Below, one piece after another: positions 36,701 to 45,423 of a DNA stretch of 64,000 nucleotides. The notes under the pieces were generated by a model that did no database searches, had not been told where the DNA came from, and saw nothing but the letters and a program-made list of their open reading frames with translations. The position numbers and the translations under genes were made by a program. The number at the start of each line of letters is the position of its first letter. Within the stretch, counting starts at the first letter, position 1. This stretch comes from Streptomyces venezuelae (lineage in GTDB: Bacteria > Actinomycetota > Actinomycetes > Streptomycetales > Streptomycetaceae): assembly GCF_008642275.1 (NCBI RefSeq), contig NZ_CP029189.1:806001-870000 (forward strand), given 5' to 3'.

Positions 36701-38738
36701 GGAAGAAGTCCTGGTCGACGCCGACGGCGTCGCGCTGCAGCACCGCCGCGACCGCCCCGCACACCAGGCGCTCGTTCTCGGTGACGGGCGGGGCGAGCAG
36801 GCCCGGGCCGGTCGCGGGCTCCGGCAGGGCGCCCCGGTCGAGCTTGCCGTTCGCGGTGAGGGGGAACTCCTTCATCACGACGACGTGGGCGGGCACCATG
36901 TACTCCACCATGTGCGCGGTGGCCCACTCCCTGACCTCGTCGGCGCGCAGGTCGCCGCTGCCGGTGGCGGGGATCACGTAGCCCACGAGGTAGGTGCCGC
37001 CGGCCGTGTTCTTCTTCGCGACGACGCAGGTGTGGCGTACGGCGGGGTGTTCGGCGAGGCCGGCCTCGACGTCCTCGATCTCCAGCCGCATGCCGCGGAT
37101 CTTGATCTGGTTGTCGGCGCGGCCGAGGAAGTCCAGGGATCCGTCGGGGGCGAAGCGGGCGAGGTCACCGGTGCGGTACAGCCGGGATCCGTCCGTGGCG
37201 AAGGGGTTCGCGACGAACCGGGAGGCCGTCAGGCCGGGCGCGCCCACGTATCCGCGCCCGAGCAGGAAGCCTCCGACGTACAGTTCGCCGCCGACGCCGA
37301 CCGGGACCGGGCGCAGTTCGTCGTCCAGGACGTAGAGCTGGGTGTTGGGGTTGGCCTTGCCGATCGACGTCGACAGGCGTTCCGCGGCGCCCCGGTAGAT
37401 GACGTGCGAGACGCCGATCGTCGTCTCGGCTGGTCCGTAGCCGTGGTACATGGGTATGTCGAGCCGGGTGCGGAAGCGCTCGTACAGTTCCGGGGTCAGC
37501 ACCTCGCCGCCGCACCACACGTGCCGCAGGCTGTCCAGCTGTCCGGAGTCGCCCGCGATCTCCAGCAGTACGTCGAGCATCGACGACACGAGGTAGGTGA
37601 AGGTGACGCGCTGCTCGGCGATGACGCCCAGCAGGTGGTGCGGGTCGCGTTCGCCGCCGGGGCGCAGCACCACCAGCCGGCCTCCGCACACCAGTGGCAG
37701 GAAGATCTCGTTGATCGAGATGTCGAAGGAGAGCGGCGCCTTGAACAGCGACGCGTCGTCGTGTCCGAAGCCCAGGATCTCGTTGACCTGCCACAGCAGG
37801 CGCTCGCTGATGGCCTCGTGGCGGATCATCGCGCCCTTGGGCCGGCCGGTCGAACCGGATGTGAAGATCACGTAGGCCAGGGCGGCGCCGGGGACGGTGA
37901 CCCCGGTCCCCTCGACCGGGTACGAGCCGAACCGCCAGTCGGCGAGGTCGACCGGCACGGCCTCCGGTTCGTCCGGGACGTGTGCGCCCGAGTCGTTGAG
38001 CTGCAGTACGACGCGGGCGTCGGCGGCGACGACGGAGCGGCGCGCGGCGGGCCACTGCGGATCGAGCGGTACGAACGCGGCGCCGGCCTGGAGCACGCCG
38101 AGCAGCCCGATCACCATCTCGGCAGAGCGGTCCAGGGAGATCGCGACGACCTGTTCGGCGGTGACTCCGCGTTCGACCAGGTGGTGGGCCAGCTGGGCGG
38201 AGAGCTCGGCCGCCTGGCGGTAGGTCAGCGAGCGGTGCTCGTCGACGACGGCGACGGCGTCCGGCCGCAGGCGTGCCTGCTCGCGGAACATCTCGACGAC
38301 GGTCGGGCGGATCCGGTCCGCCCCGGTGTCGTTCCACCGGGCCAGGGTCGCGAGCCGCTGCTCGATGCCGGACGGGCCGATGGTGGAGAGGGGGCGGTCC
38401 GGGAAGTCGGCCAGGTCGTCCAGGGCGAGCTGCGCGTCGGCCGGTACGACGCCTTCCGGGAGGGTGATGCTCCGGCCGGCCGCCCCGTCGGGGCCGTCCG
38501 TCCCGACCTCCCAGCCGGCCGTTCCCGCACCGCCGTTGTCCGCCCAGCCGAGAACGTCGGCGAAGAGGGTTCCGGGGGTGAGGTCCAGGCCGTCGGGGCT
38601 CCGTCCCGTGGCCCAGTAGGCCAGTGCGATGGCGCACGCCCGGGCGACGGCCGTGTCGCCGTAGTCGCCGGACCGCCGGCGCACGTCGGCCAGGCGGGTG
38701 GGAGAAAGCAGCACGAGACGAGCGGTCGGTTCCGTCAT
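27720..38738 (-). CDS. cchH: coelichelin-type trimodular non-ribosomal peptide synthetase
   Basis: A 3672-residue synthetase with order A-T-E / C-A-T-E / C-A-T and no thioesterase. Carrier serines are Ser685 (GGDS), Ser2204 (GGDS) and Ser3632 (GGHS); the GGDS forms precede the two epimerases. Specificity codes read by motif alignment are DINYWGGIG (A1), DFWNVGMVH (A2) and DMENLGLIN (A3). These match the codes I recall for formyl-hydroxyornithine, threonine and hydroxyornithine in CchH. Condensation/epimerase motifs are HHAVIDG (about 853), HHIIADG (about 1340), HHLAVDA (about 2378) and YHLLLWDG (about 2779, first His replaced by Tyr). The first 130 residues are an unassigned extension. It should build a coelichelin-like tris-hydroxamate. 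It is flanked by ABC genes on the same strand. Confidence 0.93.
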   Translation of the reverse strand: MTEPTARLVLLSPTRLADVRRRSGDYGDTAVARACAIALAYWATGRSPDGLDLTPGTLFADVLGWADNGGAGTAGWEVGTDGPDGAAGRSITLPEGVVPADAQLALDDLADFPDRPLSTIGPSGIEQRLATLARWNDTGADRIRPTVVEMFREQARLRPDAVAVVDEHRSLTYRQAAELSAQLAHHLVERGVTAEQVVAISLDRSAEMVIGLLGVLQAGAAFVPLDPQWPAARRSVVAADARVVLQLNDSGAHVPDEPEAVPVDLADWRFGSYPVEGTGVTVPGAALAYVIFTSGSTGRPKGAMIRHEAISERLLWQVNEILGFGHDDASLFKAPLSFDISINEIFLPLVCGGRLVVLRPGGERDPHHLLGVIAEQRVTFTYLVSSMLDVLLEIAGDSGQLDSLRHVWCGGEVLTPELYERFRTRLDIPMYHGYGPAETTIGVSHVIYRGAAERLSTSIGKANPNTQLYVLDDELRPVPVGVGGELYVGGFLLGRGYVGAPGLTASRFVANPFATDGSRLYRTGDLARFAPDGSLDFLGRADNQIKIRGMRLEIEDVEAGLAEHPAVRHTCVVAKKNTAGGTYLVGYVIPATGSGDLRADEVREWATAHMVEYMVPAHVVVMKEFPLTANGKLDRGALPEPATGPGLLAPPVTENERLVCGAVAAVLQRDAVGVDQDFFQLGGDSILAISLLSALREAGLHVTARQIFTHSVVGALAAVADREAAAVDHGDVATGTVVGSPIVQWLGATTDAIDGFVQSVVLNTPADLTAEGLDAVLTALVARHDMLRAKLVRGERWSFEIPEAERAAARWQESDRPLEECVALATAGLAPADGVMLRAVWRREARQLVLVAHHAVIDGVSWRILMEDLSTAWRWYLSGAPIDLPPVGTSFRRWTQLLERAGFDADLAHFRRALPGADAPLGRRELSEADTVARERTTTLSAGPEVTAALLGEVPARFHAGVNDVLLTALAVTLARWRRDLGQDQTFAHIELEGHGREGRHVADSAGFEPELSRTVGWFTTLFPVTVDPGAAADLTSPSYLVAALKAVKEDLARVPNNGLSYGALRYLTDAGFDAPPPQVLFNYLGRFDAGSSADWELAHTTGQLGERRDPGMRLPRALEFNAIAEPATAGGAYELVTTLSWPDGLFTDQDVEAIGGYFREALAGLAALAAVDLAALGLGGHSPGDFGLAALTQADVDELDGPALRDILPLTPLQEGLYFHSVYDDDSAGSYVEQQLLTLDGEVDADRLAAAATRLLTLFPNLAARFTALADGRVVCVLESGVRAPFSTLDRPGITDQEIREHAERDRRRGFDLASGPLMRYTLIRTGPARSVLVQTVHHIIADGWSVPPMLRALLTEYHAPGTVHPLGGFTDYVRWLAGRDEDESDRVWSEQLAGLPGPSLVAEGHTPSDRFADTAASPDGDLDEAVRSAGVPLSVAVHSAWAVTLGGLLHGRDVVFGSTVSGRDADVSGIGDMVGLFINTIPVRARWAATTTARDLLASVRDHQSAVLAHQHVSLARISRLSGAGPLFDTLVVFDVATDVAALRGPGDTLVVGDIVNEGAPHYPLTLVVERAPDGRPRFNLIYDGALVREQAARKVLHAFTRTLTGLLTRPDGPVDELARPDTGAPARITPTTLGALFDAAAQRDPAATAVTQCALDGGSRSLTYGELATAKDELASVLRAAGVRPGERVAVAVPRSLEQVVALVGVVTAGGAYVPLDLAYPDDRLEYVLADAAPQVVLVDPHHRDRFTRLLARAGVAARVLVQGERPPQDAPGSQEAEDPTGVPAAGWHDPAYVIYTSGSTGRPKGVVVPHASVVTLLANTRTDMGFGPHDVWVQFHSYSFDFAVWELWGALAHGAELLVPEYGLTRSPVDFHRLVRERRVTVLNQTPSAFYQFIEADRHADEPATSLRRIVFGGEALDLGRLRGWALRHGTASPELVNMYGITETTVHVTHRVLTDEDFRRGGDASPIGGPIPGLVTYLLDDRLRPVPPGRVGAIYVAGDQVSLGYLGRPSLTAGRFVADPFAGDGSRMYHTGDLARRTLDGELEFTGRADDQVQLKGFRIELGEVESAIRELDGVVDAAVTVAGSADHLVAHVVGPVPFDVTALAGLLAPKLPAHMVPGQVLPVDALPLTVNGKLDREALTAHAAAHGAQHVGPQGGPPGEPAAATGSALSALVDIFTATLPGTAVDGDSDFFRAGGDSILAITVVNRARALGLAIAPRDVFLLRTPRALAEHLATSPPHPAAPAASAPREDGPLTPTPIILRRRELGGSLTRFAQARALVAAEGTGLADARRAANAVVAAHPALRLRLRTEHGVWALRTEPARTVTVVRSDAPDPTAAADEAAGRLDPEAGDVVAFSWLEATRTLVVTVHHLAVDAVSWLILLDDIATALHGNPLAPPTTSYAAYAQALADRAAHETDDLGHWITTLQAPPLLPVAERPRERTVVLPPEVSDLVTRTAPTALGVGLTELLCGALRTALTHIQPSPADLAIDLERHGRIPASAHHDYTRTVGWFTAIAPVRLTAHSDPVAAAREVAERQPDERAHVAYGGLRYLNPQTAPLLTARPQVLFNYLGRGSESQALHLTGIDEGSPYAVEVNAWTDAASGSLHADFTLAEGVPDEITEHWRAALEHIAAVATAAGRTAPVTPLQRGLFFQAQLAGPAGHYVAQSWFTFDRRLDADALAEAMAWVIARHPVVGAGFTTDDDGKAVQVLGAGRPVGVRTVDLATDAEVDALLARDRDTGFDPGEPPLIRLTVVRLPGDRDGLLLSYHLLLWDGWSREIVLRDLFDAYEAALAGDLTPPAPATPGFEEYARALDAKDPAVSERFWAQHLSGLPGPTLLAGPAPDLVDDLPRTLVHTLSAEASQLLRDVAREYGVTLNSVLTGAFGLLLGARTGRADAVFGVTVSGREGEDLSEVVGVLLNTVPMWTRPRPDDTVRDYLAGVQAARVEAMEHEHLGLGEIQRAGGHDTLFDNLFVLQNFLDMDAFAAMNTRHGITAVRADDSTHYPFTWVVTPGDRLTVKLEYRDHDTGAARALLDDYLALLGNLARSTGPVGALPGAGPAPVPSVRTEVGTDTVVDRFDRAADRDPGRVALVAHGRTMTFERLRDRSRDLAGVLAARGIGPETTVALAIPRSLDSIVALFAVLRVGAAYVPLELDHPDERIAAIVADARPDLTLTVSAVSPRLTGDLIELDRPLPEAEPFVTFAPDDPDRLRHPAYTIYTSGSTGRPKGVVTEYAGLTNMLINHQRRIFEPVLADHGHRVFRIAHTVSFAFDMSWEELLWLADGHEVHVCDEELRRDAPRLVEYCLEHGIDVVNVTPTYAQQLVAEGLLDDPERRPALVLLGGEAVTPTLWQRLAETEGTAGYNLYGPTEYTINTLGVGTFECQDPVVGVAIDNTDVYVLDPWLRPLPDGVPGELYVAGVGIARGYLGQPAQTADRFVACPFGTPGTRMYRTGDLVARRPDGNIAYLGRTDQQVKIRGHRVELGEVEAAFAAHPAVRFAAAVAQPDPQVDGAYRLAAYLVLAGPDGQDGLDLAAVAAAVGAGLPDFLRPTHYSQVDRIPLTVNGKADTKALPEARPLGTLTTSGERGPQTQTETVVCEFFAEALDLDDDEVSALSDFVSLGGHSMLAVRLIGLLRREYGPVITVRDLFTLRTPEMIARHLDENS

Positions 38739-38795
38739 CGGAGGCTCAACGCCCTTTCCTGATCGATATGGTGACCCAGCCGAACCCGGGGCTGC

Positions 38796-40583
38796 CTAGC
38801 TGCCTTCGCGCCAGGCCCGCCACAGTCGTGCGTAGCGGCCGCCCTGGGCCACCAGCTCCTCGTGCGTCCCCTGCTCCACGACACGTCCCGCGTCCAGTAC
38901 GGCGATCCGGTCCGCCGCCATCGCCTGGGTCAGCCGGTGTGCCACGAACAGCGTGGTCCGGCCCGCGCACGCCGCGAGCACGGCCCGTTCCAGGTCGGCC
39001 GCGCCCTCGCTGCCCGCCTCCGCCGTGGACTCGTCGAGCACCACGACGGGGGTGCGGCCCAGCACGAGCCGGGCCAGGGCGATGTGGGCGACCTTGGTCC
39101 CGTCGAGGCGTTCGCCGCCCTCGCCGACCGGGGTGTTCAGCCCGTCGGAGAGCGCCTCGACCCATCCGTCGGCGCCGACCGTCCGCAGGGCGTCCGTCAG
39201 CTGGGCGTCGGTCGCTTCCGGCGCGGCCAGGCGCAGGTCCTCGGCGAGCGGTCCGGAGAAGACGTGTGTCTCCTGCGTCAGGATGCTGACCAGGGCTCGT
39301 GCCCCGGCCTCGTCGAGACCGGCGAGGTCGGTGGACCCGATCCGTACGGATCCGCTCTGCGGGGTGCCGATGCCCGCGATCAGCGCGGCCAGGGTGGACT
39401 TGCCCGCGCCCGTGGCCCCGACCAGGGCGAGCGAGGTGCCGGCCGGGATCGTCAGGTCGACGTCCCGGACGACGGGCTCCTCGGAGCCGGGGTAGCGGAA
39501 GGTCAGTCCCGCCACCTCGACGGCCACCGGGGGCGGTCCGTCCACCGCCCCCGCCAGGGCGCCCACCAGCCGGTCCTCCGCGTCCTCCTCCAGTACTCCG
39601 ACCAGGCGGGTCAGGCTCGCGCCCGACTTCTGGGCCTCGTCGAAGGTGAACATGATGGAGCCCAGCGGGGTGAAGAGCCGGTGGAACAGCAGCGGGGCCG
39701 CGGAGACCTCGCCGAGGCTGGCGGCGTCGGCCTCCAGGAGGGCGTACCCGACCACGATGATCAGGACCAGACCGATGAACTCGGCGCGGTTCTCCCTGCC
39801 GACGAACCGGCCGAAGAGCCGGAACACCTCGATGCCGAGGTCGCGTACCCGCCACGACTCCTGGGTGACCTTCTCGCGGACGGCCCCTTCGAGGCGGTAC
39901 GCCCGGACCGTGTCTATCCCGTTCAGTCCGCTGATCAGGGCCTGGGCGCGGTCGGCCTGGGCCGCCCGCTGCTTCTGGTAGAGCGGGGCGGAGCGCGGCA
40001 GGTACCAGCGCAGGGCCAGCCCGTAGGCGGGCAGTGCGCAGGCGCCGGCCAGACCGAGCCGCCAGTCCAGGCCGAACATGCCGATGGTGGCGATGGCGAC
40101 CAGCACCCCCGCCGAGAACACGGTGGGGACGGCCGTCCTGATGCCCTTGGAGAGCACGGCCACGTCGTCGCCGACCCGGGAGAGCACGTCGCCCCGGCCG
40201 ACCTGCTCGACCCGGGCGCTCGGCATCCCGAGGACGGCCCGGACGGCGCCTTCGCGCAGCCGGGCGAGCAGGTCCGCGCCGAGGCGCCCGATGAGGTACG
40301 TCGACAGGGCGGTGGCCGCCGCGCCGAGGAGCGCGGCGGCCACCATCAACACCCCGGTCGTGACCAGGACCGAGCGCGGTCCGCCCGCGACCACCCCGTC
40401 GACGACCCGGCCGAGCAGGAGCAGCGGGAGCACCTGGAGGGCTGCCCCCGCCACCGTGGTGAACACGGTGGCGAGGGTCAGCCACGGGACCTCGCGGCAG
40501 TGCGCGGTGACCCAGCGGGTGGCCTCGCGTCCGGTCGTCGTGCGCAGGGTCGGCGGGGGGACGCGCGTGGCGGTGAGGCTCAC
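38796..40583 (-). CDS. cchG: ABC exporter half-transporter with degenerate signature motif, CchG-like
   Basis: A 595-residue membrane/ATPase fusion with six predicted helices in the first 320 residues. Walker A is intact (GATGAGKST, about 391) and Walker B is VVLDESTAE (about 514). The LSGGQ signature is replaced by EGGERLDGTK (about 489). This complements CchI, whose Walker A is lost but whose signature is perfect, so a heterodimer would have one complete ATP site. GTG 40583 overlaps the cchF stop by four bases (GTGA), so the genes are coupled. Probable role: siderophore export or recycling. Confidence 0.85.
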   Translation of the reverse strand: MSLTATRVPPPTLRTTTGREATRWVTAHCREVPWLTLATVFTTVAGAALQVLPLLLLGRVVDGVVAGGPRSVLVTTGVLMVAAALLGAAATALSTYLIGRLGADLLARLREGAVRAVLGMPSARVEQVGRGDVLSRVGDDVAVLSKGIRTAVPTVFSAGVLVAIATIGMFGLDWRLGLAGACALPAYGLALRWYLPRSAPLYQKQRAAQADRAQALISGLNGIDTVRAYRLEGAVREKVTQESWRVRDLGIEVFRLFGRFVGRENRAEFIGLVLIIVVGYALLEADAASLGEVSAAPLLFHRLFTPLGSIMFTFDEAQKSGASLTRLVGVLEEDAEDRLVGALAGAVDGPPPVAVEVAGLTFRYPGSEEPVVRDVDLTIPAGTSLALVGATGAGKSTLAALIAGIGTPQSGSVRIGSTDLAGLDEAGARALVSILTQETHVFSGPLAEDLRLAAPEATDAQLTDALRTVGADGWVEALSDGLNTPVGEGGERLDGTKVAHIALARLVLGRTPVVVLDESTAEAGSEGAADLERAVLAACAGRTTLFVAHRLTQAMAADRIAVLDAGRVVEQGTHEELVAQGGRYARLWRAWREGS

Positions 40584-41641
40584 ACCTGACCGGCCGACTT
40601 GACGAGCTCGTCGATGGCGTACGGCAGGGAGAGCAGGGTGCCCTGGGACATGGCCGCGCCGACGGCCGGGCCCTCGCTGTCGAGGAGGTAGGAGACCTTG
40701 CCGTTCTTGACCGCGTTCAGGTTGGTGAACAGCTGGAACTTCTTCAGGGCTTCCTGGTCCGCCTTGTCGGCGATGACGAAGATGCGGTCGACGTCGACGA
40801 GGTCCATGCGCTCCGGGGAGAGCGTGGTGTAGAACTTGCCGTCCGCGATCTTGTCGATCTCGGTCTGGCCCTTGTAGCCGATGCCCGTGACCAGCCGGCC
40901 GCGGACGTCGGTGGTGGTGAAGGGGGCCACCGAGTCCTTGTACCAGGACAGCGGGACGGCGGTCTGGTTCGCGAACTCGGGGTGGGCCTTCTTGGCCGCG
41001 TCGAGCTTGTCCTGGATGCCCTTCACCAGTTCGGTGCCCTTGGCCTCCTGGCCGAGCGCCTTGCCGATGTGGACGGCGTTGTCCTGCCAGGGGGCGCTGA
41101 ACGGCTCCTTCTCGGCCTTGGTGCGGCCCACGGTGGGGGCGATCTTGGAGAGCTTCTCGTAGCCGGCCTGGTCGATCTCGGAGTACACGGCGATGATCAG
41201 GTCGGGCCGCAGGGCCGCGATCTTCTCGTAGTTCGGGCCGGCGTCGCCGTTGTTCATGACGACCTCGGGGCGGGTGTCTCCCCACTTCTCCTTCACCCAC
41301 GGCCACTGGGTGTTGATGTCGGGTGAGGTGCCCGGCGGGTTGGGGTACTGGTCGACCATGCCGACCGGCTTGATGCCGAACGCCAGGATGGCCTGGTCGT
41401 CCGTGTAGCCGACCGAGACGACCCGCTTGGGAGCCTTCTCCACCTTGGTGGATCCGAAGGCGTGCTCCACGGTGACCGGAAAGGTGCCCCCGGCGGCCGG
41501 GGCGTTGTCGCTCTTCTTGTCGGCCTGGTCCGCCGAATCGGAACCGCATCCGGCCAGCAGGCCGACACCGAGGGCCGCGGCAGAGACCCCGGCCGCCAAC
41601 CGCTGCCAGGGCTTCATACGTGTCGATCGATGGAAAAGCAT
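40580..41641 (-). CDS. cchF: ferric-siderophore-binding lipoprotein, CchF-like
   Basis: A 353-residue FecB/BtuF-type receptor. The N-terminal signal ends in the lipobox LLAGC, so the protein is lipid-anchored outside the membrane. Typical features are KRVVSVGYTDDQAILAFGIKPVG at the start of the mature lobe, a central RPDLIIAVYSE and a late DVDRIFVIAD. I chose ATG 41641 because AAGGGAT lies upstream; ATG 41617 in frame has no ribosome site. A strong iron box (41713-41731) lies upstream, and cchG follows with a 4-base overlap. It delivers ferric siderophore to the CchC/CchD permease. Confidence 0.9.
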   Translation of the reverse strand: MLFHRSTRMKPWQRLAAGVSAAALGVGLLAGCGSDSADQADKKSDNAPAAGGTFPVTVEHAFGSTKVEKAPKRVVSVGYTDDQAILAFGIKPVGMVDQYPNPPGTSPDINTQWPWVKEKWGDTRPEVVMNNGDAGPNYEKIAALRPDLIIAVYSEIDQAGYEKLSKIAPTVGRTKAEKEPFSAPWQDNAVHIGKALGQEAKGTELVKGIQDKLDAAKKAHPEFANQTAVPLSWYKDSVAPFTTTDVRGRLVTGIGYKGQTEIDKIADGKFYTTLSPERMDLVDVDRIFVIADKADQEALKKFQLFTNLNAVKNGKVSYLLDSEGPAVGAAMSQGTLLSLPYAIDELVKSAGQV

Positions 41642-41712
41642 CCGAAATCCCTTGCTTTCGTGCCGTCCACTGCAGTTCCGCCCGAGGGCAGCCAAACCCT
41701 ACCGCGACCAAG

Positions 41713-41731
41713 TGAGGCTAGCCTAGCCTTA
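41713..41731 (-). promoter_or_regulatory. iron box upstream of cchF
   Basis: TGAGGCTAG-C-CTAGCCTTA is a near-perfect palindrome (8 of 9 pairs) of the DmdR/IdeR type, about 72 bp before the cchF start. It marks a separate promoter for the cchF-cchG-cchH-cchI unit. Confidence 0.78.
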
Positions 41732-41754
41732 CTCGCGGCGTAACTTTGTTTGAT

Positions 41755-42651
41755 CTAGGGGGCGTGCACGTGGGCGCGCCCGATGGGCACGATGAGGGGC
41801 CGGTCCCCCACGGGGTCGTCGATCACCTTGGCGCGCAGCCCGAACGCCTCGTACAACAGATCGGCGGTGATCACGTCACGGGGGTGTCCCTGGGCGAGGA
41901 CCGAACCGGCCTTCATGACGATGAGGTTGTCGCTGTAACGCGTCGCCAGGTTGAGGTCGTGCAGCACCAGGACCACGGTGCATCCCGACTCGTGCAGGTC
42001 GTCCACGAGGTCGAGCACGTCGATCGCGTGCGCCAGGTCCAGATAGGTGGTCGGCTCGTCCAGCAGCAGCAGGTCGGTGCCCTGAGCCAGCGTCATGGAG
42101 ATCCACACCCGCTGCCGCTGCCCGCCGGACAGCGCGTCGACCGGGCGGTCGGCCAGGTCGGACACTCCGGTCATGGCCAGTGCCCGGGCCACGACGTCGG
42201 CGTCGTCGGAGGACCACTGCCTCAGCCAGCTCTGGTGCGGATGGCGACCCCTGGCGACGAGGTCCGCCACCGTGAGCCCCTCCGGCGCCACGGGCGCCTG
42301 TGGCAGCAGGCCGAGCTTCTTGGCCACGTCCCTGGTCCTGAGCCGGCCGATGTCCTCGCCGTCCAGCACGACCGATCCGCTGGTCGGTTTGAGCAGCCGG
42401 GACAGGGTCCGCAACAGGGTCGACTTCCCGCACCCGTTGGCGCCGATGATCGTGGTGATCACCTGCGGCGGGATCGCCACGTGGAGGTCGTCGATGACGA
42501 CCCGGCCGCCGTATCCGACGGTCACCCCCCTGGCCGCCAGCCGTGCGGCGCCGGCCCCGGCCCCGGCCCCGTCTCCGTCTCCGTCTCCGTCTCCACCGGA
42601 CTCGATCCCGGCGATCTGCGATACGGCCACAACTCCCCCTGATTCAGGCAT
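41755..42651 (-). CDS. cchE: ferric-siderophore ABC transporter ATP-binding protein, CchE-like
   Basis: A 298-residue FecE/FhuC-type ATPase with Walker A GANGCGKST, signature [13 protein letters not shown] and Walker B LLLLDEPTTYLD. The first 40 residues are an unusual low-complexity segment of alternating Gly-Asp and Gly-Ala encoded by hexanucleotide repeats (42551-42594). The conserved domain starts at about residue 42 (VTVGYGGR). ATG 42651 is the likely start, and an in-frame GTG six or seven codons later is possible. It powers uptake of ferric siderophore with CchC, CchD and CchF. It ends upstream of the cchF iron box. Confidence 0.92.
   Translation of the reverse strand: MPESGGVVAVSQIAGIESGGDGDGDGDGAGAGAGAARLAARGVTVGYGGRVVIDDLHVAIPPQVITTIIGANGCGKSTLLRTLSRLLKPTSGSVVLDGEDIGRLRTRDVAKKLGLLPQAPVAPEGLTVADLVARGRHPHQSWLRQWSSDDADVVARALAMTGVSDLADRPVDALSGGQRQRVWISMTLAQGTDLLLLDEPTTYLDLAHAIDVLDLVDDLHESGCTVVLVLHDLNLATRYSDNLIVMKAGSVLAQGHPRDVITADLLYEAFGLRAKVIDDPVGDRPLIVPIGRAHVHAP
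42551..42594. repeat. hexanucleotide microsatellites inside the cchE N-terminus
   Basis: About 3.3 copies of CCGGCC are followed by four exact copies of GTCTCC. On the coding strand they give Gly-Asp and then Gly-Ala dipeptides. Because the unit is six bases, slippage would change length without changing frame. Confidence 0.85.
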
Positions 42652-42717
42652 GTCCGAAGGATCCCGAGGATCCGGTGTCGGAAGGTCTTACGGTCCGGCG
42701 GTCCGTGGGGCCGCCGA

Positions 42718-43785
42718 CTAACGGAGGTTGGCCCGCACCAGCAGGTAGATGAGGAAGGGACCGCCGATCACGGCGGTCACCACACCGACCGGGAGACTGA
42801 TCGGCAGCGCCGTACGGGCGACCAGGTCCGCCCCGATCAGCAGCAGGGCTCCGACCATCCCGGAGGCCGCCATCGGCGGTGTCGGGCACTTCGCCAGCCT
42901 CATCGCCACCTGGGGCGCCACCAGTGCGACGAAAGGGACTGGGCCGGCCGCACTGACCGCCACCCCGGCCAGCAGCACCGCGCACAGCAGCAGGACGGCG
43001 CGCACCCGCGTGTACCGGACGCCCAGTCCGGCGGCCACGTCGTCACCGAGGTGGAGCGGCTTGAACTGGAACGCGACCACCGTCACGACGGCCGTCAGGG
43101 CGAGGGTGCACCACAGCGCCACGCCCACGTCGTCCCACGACCGGTTGTCGAGCGAGCCGACCAGCCAGGCCTGGGCCCGGGCGACGTCCCTGATGTCGGC
43201 CGTGACCAGCAGCCAGGCCGTGACCGCCTCCGTCACGGCGCTCACCGAGATGCCGATGAGGATCAGCCGGAAGCCGTCGATCCCGCGCCGCCACGCCAGG
43301 AAGTACACGAGGAGACCCGTGCCGAGGCCGCCCGCGAGCGCCGCACCGGACAGGCCCACGGAGTCGACGACCGCAGCGGCGGTCCCGCCCGACACGGTCA
43401 CGAGGAACACCGCGACCACACCGGCGCCCCCGGTGATCCCCAGGATGTCCGGGCTGGCCAGCGGATTGCGCGCGACCGACTGGGTGATCGCCCCGGAGAT
43501 CCCGAGCGCGACGCCCACGACGAGCCCTGCCAGGGCCCGCGGCATCCGCAGGTCCATGATCACGAACCGGTCGACCTGCTCGCCCCCGCCCACCACCGTG
43601 GCGATCACCCGCGACAGGCCGATGGGGAACTCCCCGACGCCGATGGACGCGCAGAACACCAGGAAGGCCGCCGCCGCCAGCAGCAGCGTGACGCACACGA
43701 CCCAGGGCCGCCACACGAACGAGACGGGTCCGAGCCGCACACCCGGCGGCACCGCTGCCAATGCCTTCACCTCGGTCCCGGTCAT
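42718..43785 (-). CDS. cchD: ferric-siderophore ABC permease (FecCD family), CchD-like
   Basis: A 355-residue membrane protein of about 10 helices in the FecCD family. Family motifs include RMPRALAGLVVGVALGISGAITQSVARNPLASPDILGI in the first third and GPVPFVALVAPQVAMRL near the C-terminus. ATG 43785 overlaps the stop of the second permease gene by four bases (ATGA), which shows tight coupling. It forms a heterodimeric channel with the product at 43782. The frame is open further upstream, but that would run through the other permease. Confidence 0.9.
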   Translation of the reverse strand: MTGTEVKALAAVPPGVRLGPVSFVWRPWVVCVTLLLAAAAFLVFCASIGVGEFPIGLSRVIATVVGGGEQVDRFVIMDLRMPRALAGLVVGVALGISGAITQSVARNPLASPDILGITGGAGVVAVFLVTVSGGTAAAVVDSVGLSGAALAGGLGTGLLVYFLAWRRGIDGFRLILIGISVSAVTEAVTAWLLVTADIRDVARAQAWLVGSLDNRSWDDVGVALWCTLALTAVVTVVAFQFKPLHLGDDVAAGLGVRYTRVRAVLLLCAVLLAGVAVSAAGPVPFVALVAPQVAMRLAKCPTPPMAASGMVGALLLIGADLVARTALPISLPVGVVTAVIGGPFLIYLLVRANLR

Positions 43786-44840
43786 GCGCTCTTGAACTTT
43801 CCGCGCCACACGAGGACCGCGAAGAAGGGGGCTCCGAGGAGGGCCACCACGACCCCCGCGTCCAGTTCCCCCGGCCGCACCAGCAGGCGCCCCGCTATGT
43901 CGCAGACCAGCAGGACGACGGCGCCGAGCAGGCCCGCGTACGGCACCAGCCAGCGGTAGTCCGGGCCGGTCAGGTACCGGGCCAGGTGGGCCACCATCAG
44001 GCCGAGGAAGGCGATGGGGCCGCACGCCGCCGTAGCGGCTCCCGCGAGGAGGGTGACGGCGGCGATGCCGATGGTCCGGCTCAGTGCGATGTTCACTCCC
44101 AGCCCCCGCGCGACGTCGTCACCGAGGTTGAGCAGGTTGAGGGCGGGCAGCGTGATCAGCGCGAGCACCAGCCCGGCCGCGACGAAGGCGACCACCGGCC
44201 AGATGACGTCGAACCCGACCCCGGCCACGGAGCCCGCGTTCCAGAACCGCAGGGCGTTCAGCGAGGCCTTGTCGGACAGGGCGACCGCCGTGGTCATCGC
44301 GGCGAGGAACACCGTGACCCCCTGTCCGGCCAGCGCGAGGGTCAGCGGATTGCCGGCCCCGCGGCCGATGCTCGCCAGTCCGAAGACGACGACGCCGGCG
44401 ACGGCGGCGCCCACGAAGGCGAACCAGACGTACTGGAACGGATTGGCGAACCCGAACAGGGCGATCACCAGCACCACCGCGAAGGAGGCGCCGGAGTTCA
44501 CGCCCAGCAGACCCGTGTCGGCGATCGGATTGCGCGTGTACCCCTGGATCAGCGCCCCGCCGACCCCCAGGGCCACACCCGCCACGACCGCGAGCACCGT
44601 GCGCGGCACCCGTACGGTCCGCACGATCAGCCGGATCTCGGTGAGACGCTGGTCGGGATCCGGAGCCGCCGACAGCCCGCGCCACACCTCGGCGGGGGTC
44701 AGCGCCCGCGCGCCGACGGCCAGCGACACCACCACCGCGGCCAGCAGGACCAGCACCAGGGCGACCGAGCCCGCGACCCGCCGCCGCCGGGCCTCCGCCA
44801 CGCCCCCGGGCACGGGGCGTTCCACTGCAATCGTGCCCAT
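43782..44840 (-). CDS. cchC: ferric-siderophore ABC permease (FecCD family), CchC-like
   Basis: A 352-residue FecCD permease and first gene of the import operon. It has VRVPRTVLAVVAGVALGVGGALIQGYTRNPIADTGLLGV and the late GPIAFLGLMVAHLAR, plus about 10 hydrophobic helices. ATG 44840 is followed by cchD with an ATGA overlap, then cchE after 66 bp. Two iron boxes and a run of ten G lie in its leader. In S. coelicolor cchB and cchA follow cchC, as I recall. Here the next gene is unrelated. Confidence 0.9.
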   Translation of the reverse strand: MGTIAVERPVPGGVAEARRRRVAGSVALVLVLLAAVVVSLAVGARALTPAEVWRGLSAAPDPDQRLTEIRLIVRTVRVPRTVLAVVAGVALGVGGALIQGYTRNPIADTGLLGVNSGASFAVVLVIALFGFANPFQYVWFAFVGAAVAGVVVFGLASIGRGAGNPLTLALAGQGVTVFLAAMTTAVALSDKASLNALRFWNAGSVAGVGFDVIWPVVAFVAAGLVLALITLPALNLLNLGDDVARGLGVNIALSRTIGIAAVTLLAGAATAACGPIAFLGLMVAHLARYLTGPDYRWLVPYAGLLGAVVLLVCDIAGRLLVRPGELDAGVVVALLGAPFFAVLVWRGKFKSA

Positions 44841-44946
44841 GTCGCTCTACGTCATCCCTTCGGTCCACCGGGGGGGGGGAGGCATGGCCGGTGGCGTCCG
44901 CCACCGGCCGGACAGGTCGGCACGCCGGCGCAGCCGCGACCGGAAC

Positions 44947-44965
44947 TTAGGCAAAGCTAAGCTGA
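44947..44965 (-). promoter_or_regulatory. weaker iron box upstream of cchC
   Basis: TTAGGCAAAGCTAAGCTGA matches the iron-box consensus at 14 of 19 positions, about 107 bp before the cchC start. It probably acts with the stronger box at 45051. Confidence 0.55.
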
Positions 44966-45050
44966 TTCCATGGCGTGCTGTCGATAGACAAAACGGGCAC
45001 ACGGGAGTGAGGAGCAACCAACTCGCCCCCAAATATGCACTGTTGATCGA

Positions 45051-45069
45051 TTAGGTTAGCCTAACCTAG
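45051..45069 (-). promoter_or_regulatory. strong iron box upstream of cchC
   Basis: TTAGGTTAG-C-CTAACCTAG matches the DmdR/IdeR consensus at 17 of 19 positions and is nearly perfectly palindromic. It is the best iron box in the window and probably controls the cchC-cchD-cchE operon. Confidence 0.85.
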
Positions 45070-45091
45070 CTTTACCCGACGGATGTCGCAA

Positions 45092-45124
45092 GAACGCGCC
45101 CCGGCCCATGGCCGGGGCGCGTTC
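45092..45124. terminator. strong bidirectional terminator hairpin
   Basis: Perfect 15-bp arms (45092-45106 and 45110-45124) with a CAT loop. It lies just downstream of the CBM48-like gene and insulates it from the cchC promoter region. Confidence 0.8.
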
Positions 45125-45147
45125 CGGTTTCCGAGGAGTCCGGACCG

Positions 45148-45423
45148 TCAGGTGTGCAGACGGCTGTTGGGGCCGTCCTGGTCCCCGGCGCTCTCGTCGT
45201 TGAACCAGTAGTCCCCGGCCGCCAGGTACCGGAAGGAGTGCGTGCTCTTGCTGGGCAGCTCGACCGTCACGGCGCGCTTGCCGTCCTTCCGGCGGGCCAG
45301 CGTGTGGACACCGGGCTGCCAGTCGTTGAAGTCGCCCACCACGCTGACCGGTCCCGGCGGGGTGTCGACGGGCAGGATGAAGGTGACCTCGGTGCGGTCC
45401 TTGCGCAGTTTGCGCTCCAGCAT
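45148..45423 (-). CDS. small isoamylase early-set (CBM48-like) domain protein
   Basis: A 91-residue protein that is essentially one immunoglobulin-like carbohydrate-binding domain of the kind found at the N-terminus of glycogen-branching enzymes. VSVVGDFNDWQPGVHTL is the hallmark, followed by VELPSKSTHSFRYLAAGDYWFND. It has no catalytic domain. GGAG lies upstream of ATG 45423. Such stand-alone domains occur in streptomycetes; a role in binding glycogen or regulating its enzymes is only inferred. It is divergent from the MMPL gene and followed by a strong hairpin. Confidence 0.82.
   Translation of the reverse strand: MLERKLRKDRTEVTFILPVDTPPGPVSVVGDFNDWQPGVHTLARRKDGKRAVTVELPSKSTHSFRYLAAGDYWFNDESAGDQDGPNSRLHT

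Larger units (their letters stand above)
44841..45147. other. intergenic region upstream of cchC
   Basis: A 307-bp gap that holds a G10 tract (44870-44879), two iron boxes (44947 and 45051) and a 15-bp terminator hairpin (45092-45124). No credible gene lies in it. The AT-rich stretch around 44990-45075 is the likely promoter of the cchC operon. Confidence 0.7.

Noticed and set aside
35736..38762. Long plus-strand frames opposite the NRPS gene
   Set aside because: No recognisable domains, and the minus strand encodes an intact NRPS with carrier and A-domain motifs.
26036..44840. Reading the siderophore genes as a wholly novel NRPS product
   Set aside because: The A-domain codes, module order and gene order all agree with coelichelin, so novelty lies in the missing tailoring genes and not in the assembly line.
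44847..45032. Small minus-strand frame in the cchC leader
   Set aside because: It spans an iron box and the G10 tract, with no ribosome site or family resemblance.
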